A DNA stretch of 39,651 bases from Candidatus Obscuribacterales bacterium. Lineage in GTDB: Bacteria > Cyanobacteriota > Cyanobacteriia > RECH01. Both the position numbers and the translations under genes were made by a program. Of this stretch, positions 9,101 to 16,179 are shown piece by piece (within the stretch, counting starts at the first letter, position 1; each line of letters starts with the position of its first letter). The notes under the pieces are model-generated. The model was not told the DNA's origin. It worked only from the letters and a program-made list of their open reading frames with translations, and searched no databases. Where the stretch lies: the NCBI GenBank assembly GCA_036703605.1, contig DATNRH010000067.1, positions 1 through 39,651 on the forward strand. Reading direction: 5' to 3'.

Positions 9101-9736
9101 GTCTAGGGTAAAGCTGTCTTGAAAGAGAACGGAGAGAACAGCGGGGTAGCGATCGCGCGCCTGGGCTGAGAAAGCCAGTTCGCTGCGGAGGGGAGCCGTG
9201 GTGACATCAAGCTGCCAATTGCCGCCGCGATCGCGATGACCAACGGGCGTGGAGGAAGCCGCAATCGTTGCTCCTGTCAGCTCATGCAGCGTTTGCACAA
9301 ACACCTGTCCCCGACGGCCAGCCCCAACCTCACAGCCATAGATGAGGATTTCAGAGTCTGATGCCAAAGAACGCTGCCATTCCCGAAGGCGATCGCTTTG
9401 GCTCTGCAGGGTGTCCTGATCGAGAGGAACTCGTCCTAGGGCTAACGATCCTGGTGATCCATGGGCGACGAGATGGATAGTGCGGACATCGCTGTACAGG
9501 TCTAGAGTTTGGCTAATGAGGGCGATCGCGTCTTGGGTTGGGTTGAGAAGAATAGCAACGCCATGGGTGGGTAGTTCGGAGAGTAGATCGGTATAGTTTT
9601 CAACTCTCGAATCAACGAAAACAAGATGGGTTGGGAGGGTTGTAGATGCTGGAGATAGATGCACCGTTCTCTTCAGTTGATCGGCGTTGGATGAACCCCT
9701 AGTTTTTTGCATGACTGCTAAGATCCTCAATTGCAT
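6164..9736 (-). CDS. Large secreted mosaic adhesin: DUF4347, lectin-like, three DUF11, RTX repeats
   Basis: A 1190-aa surface or secreted protein. The domains in order are: DUF4347 at about residues 37-198 (HLVAHGSPGSL, IYGCEVGAG); a legume-lectin-like beta-sandwich at about 207-482 (GADGINFFLLDG, GYVGIGFDAWGN); three DUF11 Ig-like repeats at about 490-610, 619-739 and 749-870; a Cys cluster near 873-877; about 21 RTX nonapeptides (GGxGDDxLx) at about 885-1090; and an RTX-type C-terminal tail. RTX repeats bind calcium outside the cell, and the uncleaved C-terminal signal fits type I secretion. No N-terminal signal peptide is seen, as expected for that route, and no transporter genes are nearby. 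DUF11 repeats 2 and 3 are a DNA-level tandem duplication. ATG 9736 lacks a Shine-Dalgarno sequence; ATG 9712 is an alternative. Adhesion or biofilm function is inference. Confidence 0.9.
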   Translation of the reverse strand: MQLRILAVMQKTRGSSNADQLKRTVHLSPASTTLPTHLVFVDSRVENYTDLLSELPTHGVAILLNPTQDAIALISQTLDLYSDVRTIHLVAHGSPGSLALGRVPLDQDTLQSQSDRLREWQRSLASDSEILIYGCEVGAGRRGQVFVQTLHELTGATIAASSTPVGHRDRGGNWQLDVTTAPLRSELAFSAQARDRYPAVLSVLFQDSFTLDTVQGPWIYGTGANIPNPNNPVLTARTGTTGALPGVAGGAIDAVGAGALRLTPAAQNQAAFVIYNNPISSSDGLDITFEFFMYGGSGADGINFFLLDGSVTPATAGAFGGSLGYAQRDTPTVDAGLEGGYVGIGFDAWGNYSNADEGRVGGLVPAGLSPNRVSIRGPEQTNYGYITSSDPIAGGLSVNAAANRDAAQRTARILLEDNGDLTVFLDLNNDGDFNDLGEDIIPTFNVVTETGEAIPDTFKFGFGASTGGATNIHEIRNLTISTANDPPTGPQADLVVRKTGPSDVLPGDEFTYNITVTNSGPNNATNVSLQDLLPDGLTFVSASNGGTYNAVTNTINWTPTNLNNGNQVTYSVTVQAPATAGVTLENTAFVTGTQVDPNLNNNRRVLATNVVNELPEEDLANLRLTTIGPSRVRGGDTITYRIRVGNAGPDTAINLVTRSSLPEGLIFDSAPRGTYDAATGIVQWNLNRLASGASRVFEVTAIAPNRDLTVRNAATVRSATEDPNLVNNRDVVSTRIVRLDNPEPPEDDLANLRLSIIGPDRVQGGETITYRVRVRNAGPDTATNLITRSRLPDGLIFDSAPQGFYSAATGIVQWNLNRLASGAVRVFEVNAIAPDRDLIVRNRAAVRSATDDPNLANNRDVAGTRIVQLVPEPPCEDCCEEGVTLIGTNANNELVGTRDNDRLEGRGGNDNLRGLACDDLLIGGAGDDRLFGGIGDDQLYGGNNNDTAYGGLGDDIIYGNFGDDILYGRTGDDTIYGGNGTDIIYGGPGDDRLFGDAGNDVIYGTSGNNFILGGIGEDRLFGGNEDDRIFGGEGDDILRGGSGNDYLQGNAGNDQLFSGDGNNELFGGIGDDILHSGPGANILSGGGGFNTFVFKDIDGRRDSIEDFSVERDLIDLSRIFADRRYTNQSSDVDIFTRYVAVRQLGSDTAVRVDTEGGLGFGFNEGAVQAIVILKGIDATQVTRDNFILAA
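7121..7900 (-). repeat. Intragenic 390-bp tandem duplication (DUF11 repeats 2 and 3)
   Basis: The block 7511-7900 repeats as 7121-7510 with long identical runs; the same 20-mer starts at 7291 and at 7681, a period of 390 bases, or exactly 130 codons. The remaining DUF11 copy (about 7905-8265) is clearly more diverged. This points to a recent duplication by unequal recombination. Confidence 0.85.
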
Positions 9737-10569
9737 TTTAGGAACGAGTTCGTCTCACCTGATGCAATGGGAGGTCTTGTTAGCAATCCATGTCGATGCT
9801 TTTTGGATGGATGAACTGCTAGATATGGATGCATGGACAAGATCTACATTGAAAGGGGACGAATTTCAGGGTGTACAGATACAGACTAAACATGGCTGCC
9901 ATAACAACAATATCGACAAAAAACACAGATTATTTGCGAATAAGATAATCTGTGTTTTTGTCAAGTGCCTGTTATTGTAGCGTTGATGGTCTGAGGTAGA
10001 GCATTGATGATATGGTGTGACCGTCTTAAATCCGACTGAGATGAAAAAATCAACTTCAACTGTAGCAATACTGATACGTGTATAACATTAATTTTTCCAA
10101 TCTTCATCGAGACATCACTAACTAGGTGGAAACATGAGCATGTTCCTTTAAACAAGCCTATTGTAGGGGAGCATTGCATGAACTCCAAGAGAGTGAAGTA
10201 GGTATTTGGGGGAAATGTATGGGTGTGTGTCAAGATTGACGCGGCAAGCGATCGCTCTCCAGTATTTTCTCTGTAAAAATAGTAATCCTACGCATCAGTA
10301 TTTACCCTGAGATAAGCCTGTCGCCTGCGATCGCTGCCTGTATGGAGTGATGCCCGTCACACGCAGCACGAGAGTGCATCACATGGAAGCGTCTATATTC
10401 ATCACGATTGTCTCTATTTACTGTCACGAGTATGCTTAGGCTCCCATCACAGAATAATCTGAAGCAGTATTGGATACTGAATAGTGTGAATCAAGCCATA
10501 GCGATCGCAGTCTGTGTTTTGAATAGATTGCTATCTCCGCAGCAAGTATTGCAATGACTGAGGGTTTCT
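9737..10569. other. Divergent intergenic region, no supported gene
   Basis: 833 bases between the adhesin start and the start of the 133-aa gene. Two frames exist (9687-9980 plus, 9961-10233 minus) but both run through the 18-bp inverted repeat, have odd composition and lack a ribosome site. Promoters for both flanking genes should lie here; none is clear enough to mark. Confidence 0.55.
9915..9962. terminator. Bidirectional terminator-like inverted repeat, 18-bp arms
   Basis: 9915-9933 pairs with 9945-9962; one arm has one extra A. The loop is 11 bases (9934-9944). The arms end in A5-6 / T5 runs, so the structure resembles a terminator read from either side. It lies between two divergently transcribed genes, where no mRNA end is expected. 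Confidence 0.7.
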
Positions 10570-10971
10570 ATGATGACCTTGCCTATGCTCGTCTCTTCCC
10601 CAAGCTCTAAAGGGGGTTCGCATCAATCTCATCAGTTAATGGGACGGTATGTCCGGCGTTTTTTGGCCCTAGGCATGTCTAAGGTCGAAGCCCAACAACT
10701 TGCCCGTGCGGTCGTTCAATATACCGTAAGCAAACGTGTGAAGGGGCAGCGGCGATCGCTGAAAATGCGGCAACTGATGCCAGTCTACTGGCGGCGGCTG
10801 ATTGAAGTGGGTGTACCGCTGCAAAATGCCAAGGAAATCGCTGAAATTATTGCTGCTTATGATGTGCTGCGCCAAGTCCCTTCGCCGTACCAGTTGGCTC
10901 TACTCAAGCAACATTGCCGCTATGTTTGCCGGGCAGAGCTATGGCGGCCCAAATTGCTGATGGTGGACTAA
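10570..10971 (+). CDS. Hypothetical small basic protein built from two copies of a 34-residue motif
   Basis: A 133-aa protein I do not recognise. Residues 24-57 and 70-103 are clearly related: both read M-x-x-Y-x-R-R-x-(L/I)-x-x-G-(M/V), four residues, then A-x-x-(L/I)-A and V/I-x-x-Y-x-V. Each copy should form two helices, and the whole is strongly basic and alpha-helical, without signal peptide or membrane segment. It may bind nucleic acid or a partner as a pseudo-dimer, but that is inference. The start is ATG 10570 with GAGGG about 5 bases upstream; ATG 10573 is equally possible. It has no partner gene; gene-free DNA lies on both sides. Confidence 0.8.
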   Translation: MMTLPMLVSSPSSKGGSHQSHQLMGRYVRRFLALGMSKVEAQQLARAVVQYTVSKRVKGQRRSLKMRQLMPVYWRRLIEVGVPLQNAKEIAEIIAAYDVLRQVPSPYQLALLKQHCRYVCRAELWRPKLLMVD

Positions 10972-11100
10972 GCGATCGCCCTCACGGTTCCTTTTTTTTG
11001 TTAGGCACAGATGTCTTAGATCAGCCTAGATTTTTGGGGAGAGATGGTTTCCGCGATCGCCGGTCAACATCTTCCCCGTCCTAGATCTGCAGATTCCACT

Positions 11101-11140
11101 ATCTCTATTCCACGAAAGTTTCATTTTGTGGAATAGAGGT
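11101..11140. repeat. Inverted repeat with 11-bp perfect core
   Basis: CTCTATTCCAC (11103-11113) pairs with 11128-11138, extendable by two more pairs, around a 14-base loop. No T-run follows on either strand, so an operator or RNA structure is as likely as a terminator. Confidence 0.7.
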
Positions 11141-11275
11141 GATTCATGCAACCCATGAATAGACTTTTTTCGCACTAAAGTGACGGGATGTCCTCTCAGA
11201 CGTGGTTTCTATGCATTGCGCCCAACGGCAGATGGTTCCCAAACGTGAGGGCGATCGCGTTATGGCTGAGCCAGA

Positions 11276-11331
11276 TTCATCCTGATCTAGTCGAAGCTCA
11301 TCCCCTCTTGATTGAACTAGATCAGGATGAA
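11276..11331. repeat. Perfect 16-bp inverted repeat
   Basis: Positions 11276-11291 and 11316-11331 are exact reverse complements around a 24-base spacer. There is no T-run. It could be a stable RNA stem, a regulator site, or the ends of a tiny decayed element. Confidence 0.8.
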
Positions 11332-11584
11332 CGAAGGGACTAATGATCGTTGTCGAACTTACGTTGGGCAAGCTTAGATATTTCGGCAAGGTGAGCTCTC
11401 ACCCCACTATCCCTAGGCTTCCAAGCAAGATCGTTGCACAAGGTGGACATGCGTGGAGGCTGGTTGTTTCGAGGGTGAGTCATTCTAAGGATGAATAGCG
11501 ATCGCTAAAAAATCGCCCGATCGAGTGAGGTTAAACAACAGCAAGATCGTTTAAGTTTACTGAAGAACAGCAAGGTAAAAATCG

Positions 11585-11612
11585 CCCCTTGGCAATTGCC
11601 AGGGGTTTTTTT
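11585..11612 (+). terminator. Strong Rho-independent terminator without an upstream gene
   Basis: CCCC at 11585-11588 pairs with GGGG at 11602-11605 and TGGC pairs with GCCA inside it, closing an AATT loop; one unpaired T lies in the stem. Seven T follow (11606-11612). No coding gene ends before it; the nearest upstream plus-strand stop is 610 bases away, which points to an untranslated RNA. Confidence 0.85.
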
Positions 11613-11809
11613 ATGGAAGTTTGGTGGATCTCAACGCAGTACCCCTTCCATGGCTGATCCTCAGGACAAGCCTGAGAATTCAGTATTTCTAACCTTTAGA
11701 AGAAGGCACTCACGGGCAGTCAAGGTGTCTTAATTTTAACAAATTTCCGATTAAATCTTGACTAGAGTTTAATCGGGATGCCATCAGCTCTGTAGTCCAC
11801 AAGAATCGG

Positions 11810-11844
11810 CATGAAAAGCACCCTGCCTGGGAAAACAGGGTGCT
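11810..11844 (-). terminator. Minus-strand Rho-independent terminator without a gene
   Basis: A 9-bp perfect stem (11817-11825 with 11836-11844) is followed on the minus strand by TTTTCAT. No minus-strand gene lies upstream within the gene-free region. Confidence 0.7.
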
Positions 11845-12540
11845 GTGGAGTTAGTTGCATATAGTTCATAGTTCTAGAGCGATCGCCGAAACCCGCAGGT
11901 GATTTGTCAAGACTCGATGAGTTTCTAGTAGATGAATTGTAAAGCTCCCCCGTCTGTACGTGGTTATGGATGGGGTTAACCGAGGTCATAGTGCCCTGAA
12001 GCTATCCACGTCTGATGAGCTAGCGCTAGGCCATTTTAGGACGAGACATTAGGCGATCAATCTAGTGGATTGGATGCGAGCAGCGAGGCCGCGAACATGC
12101 CCTAGCCCTGGAATAGCGTCTAGGGCCAGGAGAACTTAGAACTTGTGTTGATCTATGGCTTTGAGATGTTTCCCTTGGCGGATGTTTGGGAATGTAATGT
12201 ATTGCATTAGTTTAACCTAGATAAAAATTTCTGTTTTCTTATAAAGAATTGATGGAGAAATGACGTAGATTCATTACGAATTTTTTGTGCATAGCAGAAT
12301 TGTCTTAATACTTTTTACTTGGAATTATTATTCACAGCACAATAGAAATTAAGTACCATTTTAGTGGTTTATATTGCATAGAGATTCCTAGATGAAGCTC
12401 TCTATTCTAAAGAGCGATCGCCCTGGAAATGGAATCCTAATGGTGGATATCTAGTAATTTTTTATAAGTTTTGTAGAAGATTGTTTACATGTCTGATGGC
12501 CTGGGATGCGTCACCATAGCTACATTTTTAGGAGAGTGCC

Positions 12541-14295
12541 ATGAATTATAGAAGCCATGACCTAGGTGCTACATCAACTCAAGAGATTTCTCCATTTCAT
12601 GAGCAGACGTTAACAGCTTCTAGTCTGTATGAAACGCTGCATCAACCTCACCCTAGTGCTTTGCCTGGACGTCAACCCTGGAGTGCTTATCAACCCACCC
12701 CTCCCCATCGTTATGGCTTGGCTGAGCTGGGTATGAAAAATCTGGGTAACGTCTATCGAAATTTGCCGGTTCCTCAGTTAATTGAACATGCTCTGATTCG
12801 AGGAGAAGGTGTTTTAGCGAGTAATGGAGCCCTCTGTGTTAAAACCGGCAAGCATACAGGGCGATCGCCTCAAGATAAGTTCGTTGTCGATGATCCCGAT
12901 CATCATACAGAGATTCATTGGGATGAGTCTAATGTTCCTATTTCTGAACTCAAGTTTCAACATCTTTATCAGCGAATTCTCTCCTATGTTCAAGGGCGAG
13001 ATCTCTATATCTTTGATGGTTTTGTAGGGGCAGATTTAGCCTACCGCATGGGTGTAAGAGTCATTACTGAACTAGCATCAGAAAGCCTCTTTTCACATCA
13101 GCTTTTTCTCCGTCCTTCACCATCAGAATTAGCGAGTCATCATGCAGATTTTACCGTAATTGCTGTTCCAGGATTGAAGGGCGATCCAGACAATGACGGC
13201 ATTCATAGTGAAGCCTTTATTGTGATTGACTTCTCAAAACGGCTGGTGATCATCGGCGGATCTCGCTATGCCGGAGAGATCAAAAAATCGGTCTTTTCCC
13301 TCATGAACTACTTCATGGCTAAACGGGGAGTCTTGCCCATGCACTGCGCGGCCAATCGAGATGCGCAAGGTCATACAGCCCTCTTTTTTGGACTCTCGGG
13401 AACGGGAAAAACTACCCTTGCCTCTGATCCAGACCGGTTTTTGATTGGTGATGACGAACATGGATGGTCGGAAGAAGGCATCTTTAACTTTGAAGGAGGG
13501 TGTTATGCCAAAACAAGCTGCCTGTCAAAAGAGCATGAACCTCAAATCTGGCAAGCGATTCGCTCAGGAGCCTTGCTGGAAAATGTGATTCTGCGGGCAA
13601 GCGATCGCTCTCCTAATTACGATGACCATGCCCTCACCGAAAATACTCGGGTTGCTTACCCCATGGACTATATTTCCAATAGCGAACCATCGGGTTTGGG
13701 AAACCATCCCAATGCAGTGATCTTTTTAACGGCAGATGCCTTTGGCGTGCTGCCCCCGATCGCCAAACTCACCAGCGCCCAGGCAATGTATCATTTTTTA
13801 TCGGGATACACGAGTAAACTAGCGGGCACAGAACGGGGCATTATCGAACCTCAAGCCACTTTTTCCGCCTGCTTTGGCAAACCCTTCTTACCCCTTGCAG
13901 CAGCGCTTTATGCGGAGATGTTGGGCGATCGCCTGCGCAAACATCACTTTACTGCCACCGTATTTTTGGTGAATACAGGTTGGTTTGGCGGCCCCTATGG
14001 CGTCGGGCAACGCATCGCCATTCGCCATACCCGTGCCATGGTCAGTGCGGCTCTCAATGGTGCCTTGAACCGAGTCACCTACCATGCCCATCCCATTTTC
14101 AAAATCTTTGTGCCGGATAGGGTGCCCGGCGTACCCCTTGCCCTCCTCGACCCCCGGAAGACTTGGGCAGATGCCCAGGCCTACGATCAGCAAGCCTGCT
14201 TTTTAGCCCGCCAGTTTATCGACAACTTTGCAGCGGTTCATGGCACAAATCCAGAGCTGCTTGATGCAGGCCCCACCCTGGAAGCATGGTCTTGA
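12541..14295 (+). CDS. pckA: Phosphoenolpyruvate carboxykinase, ATP-dependent
   Basis: A 584-aa cytoplasmic enzyme converting oxaloacetate and ATP to phosphoenolpyruvate, CO2 and ADP (EC 4.1.1.49). The ATP-type signatures are clear: the P-loop GLSGTGKTTL at residues 284-293, the metal-binding DDEHGW at 304-309, the MHCAANRD segment just before the P-loop, and ENTRVAYP with the substrate arginine. The protein is longer than the usual 530-540 aa because of about 45 extra N-terminal residues rich in Ser, Gln and His, without signal-peptide character. AGGAGAG at 12530-12536 fixes the start at ATG 12541, so the extension is real. The gene stands alone between gene-poor stretches. Many cyanobacteria rely on PEP carboxylase and lack this enzyme, so its presence bears on C4 metabolism. 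Confidence 0.97.
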   Translation: MNYRSHDLGATSTQEISPFHEQTLTASSLYETLHQPHPSALPGRQPWSAYQPTPPHRYGLAELGMKNLGNVYRNLPVPQLIEHALIRGEGVLASNGALCVKTGKHTGRSPQDKFVVDDPDHHTEIHWDESNVPISELKFQHLYQRILSYVQGRDLYIFDGFVGADLAYRMGVRVITELASESLFSHQLFLRPSPSELASHHADFTVIAVPGLKGDPDNDGIHSEAFIVIDFSKRLVIIGGSRYAGEIKKSVFSLMNYFMAKRGVLPMHCAANRDAQGHTALFFGLSGTGKTTLASDPDRFLIGDDEHGWSEEGIFNFEGGCYAKTSCLSKEHEPQIWQAIRSGALLENVILRASDRSPNYDDHALTENTRVAYPMDYISNSEPSGLGNHPNAVIFLTADAFGVLPPIAKLTSAQAMYHFLSGYTSKLAGTERGIIEPQATFSACFGKPFLPLAAALYAEMLGDRLRKHHFTATVFLVNTGWFGGPYGVGQRIAIRHTRAMVSAALNGALNRVTYHAHPIFKIFVPDRVPGVPLALLDPRKTWADAQAYDQQACFLARQFIDNFAAVHGTNPELLDAGPTLEAWS

Positions 14296-15101
14296 GCTTA
14301 AGCAACTGCCCCCAAAACGCTTTGTTTCTCTAGGGCTGGCGATGCGGTGCAGCAGGTGCTCAAGGTTCAATTTGCATAGATATCTCCTCTGTTCCCGCTC
14401 GATTTACTAGCTATTTACTCAAAGTTCATGATTTCTTCATCGTTTAACGGTAAATCAACGGGACACAGAATGCAGGATGTAGAGCTAAACTACACGCAGG
14501 TAGATTAAATGGTTCGACTCGGGCTATTGTAATTGAACGGTGGATGAGTCCCATCATTCTCGTCTCTAAATTCCATAGGGTGCATTGAAAGGTAGTGTGT
14601 AGGCTATGTTCGATGAGGCCATGCCTCAGACCCATAGCTGTCACTCAAGAGCAACTGATAACCACTCGTAGGTCTAAGACCTTGATATTGGCTGATATCG
14701 TTTGATGATGGATCGACTCTCCCTATGAGTCTCTAGATATCATAAATACAAGTTGCCAATAGTTAGCCCATGACGTTCAAGTAAGTTTTTAAGTTATTTA
14801 GTCCATCATCTAAAGGGCGATCGCGATGTGAATCATGCGCCTGATCGACCGAATTCAACTTTGATGGTGCTGAAGATCTCTAAAGAAACTTGTTGTCGCT
14901 GGTCAAGGAAAACCCTAAGCTTGATGATTCCATCAACCTTGGTTGTCCAAGCGAGTGCAAACCTAACAGCCTGATCCAAGTCATATCGTGGCGTATAGGG
15001 TGGTGTTTGAATCAGTTGCCACAAGCCTTTATGATGCCTTGTTAGGTATCCTGCTCACGTTTTCTACGACGCCCCTATGTTATGTGGAGACACTTAACCT
15101 T
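14296..15101. other. Gene-poor region after pckA
   Basis: 806 bases with no confident gene. The 14444-14644 minus frame looks random. The only protein-like stretch is the minus frame 14833-15054, listed separately. No terminator for pckA was found. A GGTTCGACTC at 14511 resembles a tRNA T-loop, but no stems form around it. Confidence 0.5.
14833..15054 (-). pseudogene. Possible gene remnant: protein-like frame without ATG
   Basis: The minus-strand frame opens after a TGA at 15055-15057 and stops at 14833, giving up to 73 residues with normal protein composition (for example LWQLIQTPPYTPRYDLDQAV, then a beta-rich LRVFLDQRQQVSLEIF). There is no ATG; only TTG 15024 could start it, with no Shine-Dalgarno sequence. 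It may be a truncated gene or chance. No family is recognised. Confidence 0.25.
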
Positions 15102-15371
15102 ATGCATGCGCTATCCAGCCCCACAACACCTGATATGGATTGGGTCGATCGAGTGCTCGTTTCAGCAGGCATCGATGATCACGCCGTTCCCGCTGGCTTG
15201 GAATATGCCATTACTCAGTCTGAAGAAGGCATGATGGTTTCGATTTGGGAGCCTGCCCCACTTACACCAACTCGAGTGAGCCCTTTTATGTTTAAGGTAA
15301 ATCACCGAGTTGAATCTCAGGAAGAGGCCCATCAATTTCTCAACCGCTATCTCCAGCAGATTATTGTATAA
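15102..15371 (+). CDS. Hypothetical protein, 89 aa
   Basis: A small acidic soluble protein of unknown function. The frame is open from GTG 14988, but I prefer ATG 15102: the 38 residues before it overlap the opposite-strand frame and look random, whereas the sequence from MHALSSPTTPDMDWVD onward is protein-like (Asp/Glu-rich, ending in an amphipathic helix EEAHQFLNRYLQQ). GGAGA at 15086-15090 lies 11 bases upstream, a rather long spacing. No signal peptide or membrane segment is present. It has no evident operon partner. Confidence 0.6.
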   Translation: MHALSSPTTPDMDWVDRVLVSAGIDDHAVPAGLEYAITQSEEGMMVSIWEPAPLTPTRVSPFMFKVNHRVESQEEAHQFLNRYLQQIIV

Positions 15372-15574
15372 AGGCTGAAGGATGGGTCATCGGCAGTTAA
15401 AACTGATGTCCCATCCCAAAGGTTTCATTGCGATCCTACAATGGGTGACCGAGTTGATTACACTCAAGATTGAGGTTCATGCCAAGGTGTGGGCAGATGC
15501 TGCAGAGGGTAGGATGTGCCTAACCTGATACCAACTGCGCAAACGCCGCCATAGCAGGACGACTGAGCGGCATT

Positions 15575-15606
15575 GTTCCTAGACTAGATCAGTCTTGCCT
15601 AGGAAC
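15575..15606. repeat. Hairpin in the 15.4-15.6 kb intergenic gap
   Basis: GTTCCTAG at 15575-15582 is complementary to 15599-15606, with an inner GACT/AGTC pairing. There is no T-run on either strand. It might end the 15102-15371 transcript. Confidence 0.5.
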
Positions 15607-15660
15607 TAACCTTGATGGGTGGATATAACGTGTTACCGATGATGTAGGGGGCGATCGCCA

Positions 15661-15963
15661 ATGGCCGGGGGAATCGATTTGTTTGGGGATGATGTAGAGT
15701 CGGTGCGTAGTTTAGTGGCAGCGGTTGCTAAAATTGCCGGTCGTAATGCCGCCGCCATCCATAAACTCACAGAGCAGGTGGATCGAGTAGTAGCGACCCA
15801 GGAAACCAATGCGATCGCGATCGATCGCCTCACCCATCGCATCGATCGCCTCTCTCAGTCGGTCGCCCGTCTTTCGGTGGGTGCTGAAGCCGATCGCTCC
15901 GCCATGCGAGGCATTCAGGCCGAAAACCAAGAAATTTTGACGTATCTCAAGGGTAAGCATTAA
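15661..15963 (+). CDS. Hypothetical coiled-coil protein, 100 aa
   Basis: A small soluble protein of unknown function. From about residue 15 to 95 it is a nearly unbroken amphipathic helix with heptad-like spacing (HKLTEQVDRV, IDRLTHRIDRLSQSVARL) and little Pro or Gly, so a coiled coil is likely. ATG 15661 is preceded by AGGGGG, with a HIP1 octamer filling most of the 8- to 12-base spacer. The gene itself contains overlapping HIP1-like GCGATCGCGATCGATCGC DNA, so part of the helix is encoded by HIP1. It is convergent with nadA, across a repeat-rich gap. Confidence 0.7.
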   Translation: MAGGIDLFGDDVESVRSLVAAVAKIAGRNAAAIHKLTEQVDRVVATQETNAIAIDRLTHRIDRLSQSVARLSVGAEADRSAMRGIQAENQEILTYLKGKH

Positions 15964-16049
15964 CGTTCCGCACCAGCAGGCGGCGATCGCCGGTGAGTTG
16001 GAGCCTTATGGGCTTACAAATTGTGGACTGATGGGCTGCCCTATCGTTT

Positions 16050-16157
16050 CCCCTCATCCCCTAGCCCCTTCTCCCTTTGTGGGAGAAGGGGCGCAAGAAA
16101 GTACAGGGTGCAGGGGTTTTCAAAGCCTCTCTACCGCTTTGGGAAAGGGTAGAGAGG
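16050..16157. repeat. Dispersed C-rich hairpin repeat, copy A
   Basis: It begins with the CCCCTCATCCCCTAGCCCC pattern common in cyanobacterial intergenic DNA. A perfect 12-bp stem (16064-16075 with 16081-16092) is followed by a second perfect 10-bp stem (16126-16135 with 16148-16157). Related copies lie near 26270 and 35157. Sitting between two convergent genes, it may also terminate transcription. Confidence 0.75.
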
Positions 16158-16179
16158 TTGATCTGACCCGTCAACCAGG

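Larger units (their letters stand above)
10972..12540. other. 1.57-kb gene-free region with strong hairpins and terminators
   Basis: No frame here shows protein-like character; the two minus-strand frames (11144-11389, 11762-11989) overlap inverted repeats. The stretch carries an 11- to 13-bp hairpin (11101-11140), a perfect 16-bp inverted repeat (11276-11331), a plus-strand terminator (11585-11612) and a minus-strand terminator (11817-11844). The two terminators belong to no visible gene and suggest untranslated transcripts. The last 350 bases are AT-rich and should hold the pckA promoter. Confidence 0.65.

Noticed and set aside
9687-9980. 97-aa plus-strand frame upstream of the adhesin
   Set aside because: It overlaps the adhesin start, runs through the 18-bp inverted repeat and has no ribosome site.
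9961-10233. 90-aa minus-strand frame
   Set aside because: Its composition looks random, its end touches the terminator-like repeat, and it has no recognisable family.
11144-11389. 81-aa minus-strand frame in the gene-free region
   Set aside because: It crosses the perfect 16-bp inverted repeat, and the residues encoded there merely reflect the palindrome.
14505-14525. T-loop-like GGTTCGACTC, possible tRNA
   Set aside because: No T-stem, anticodon arm or acceptor pairing can be built around it.
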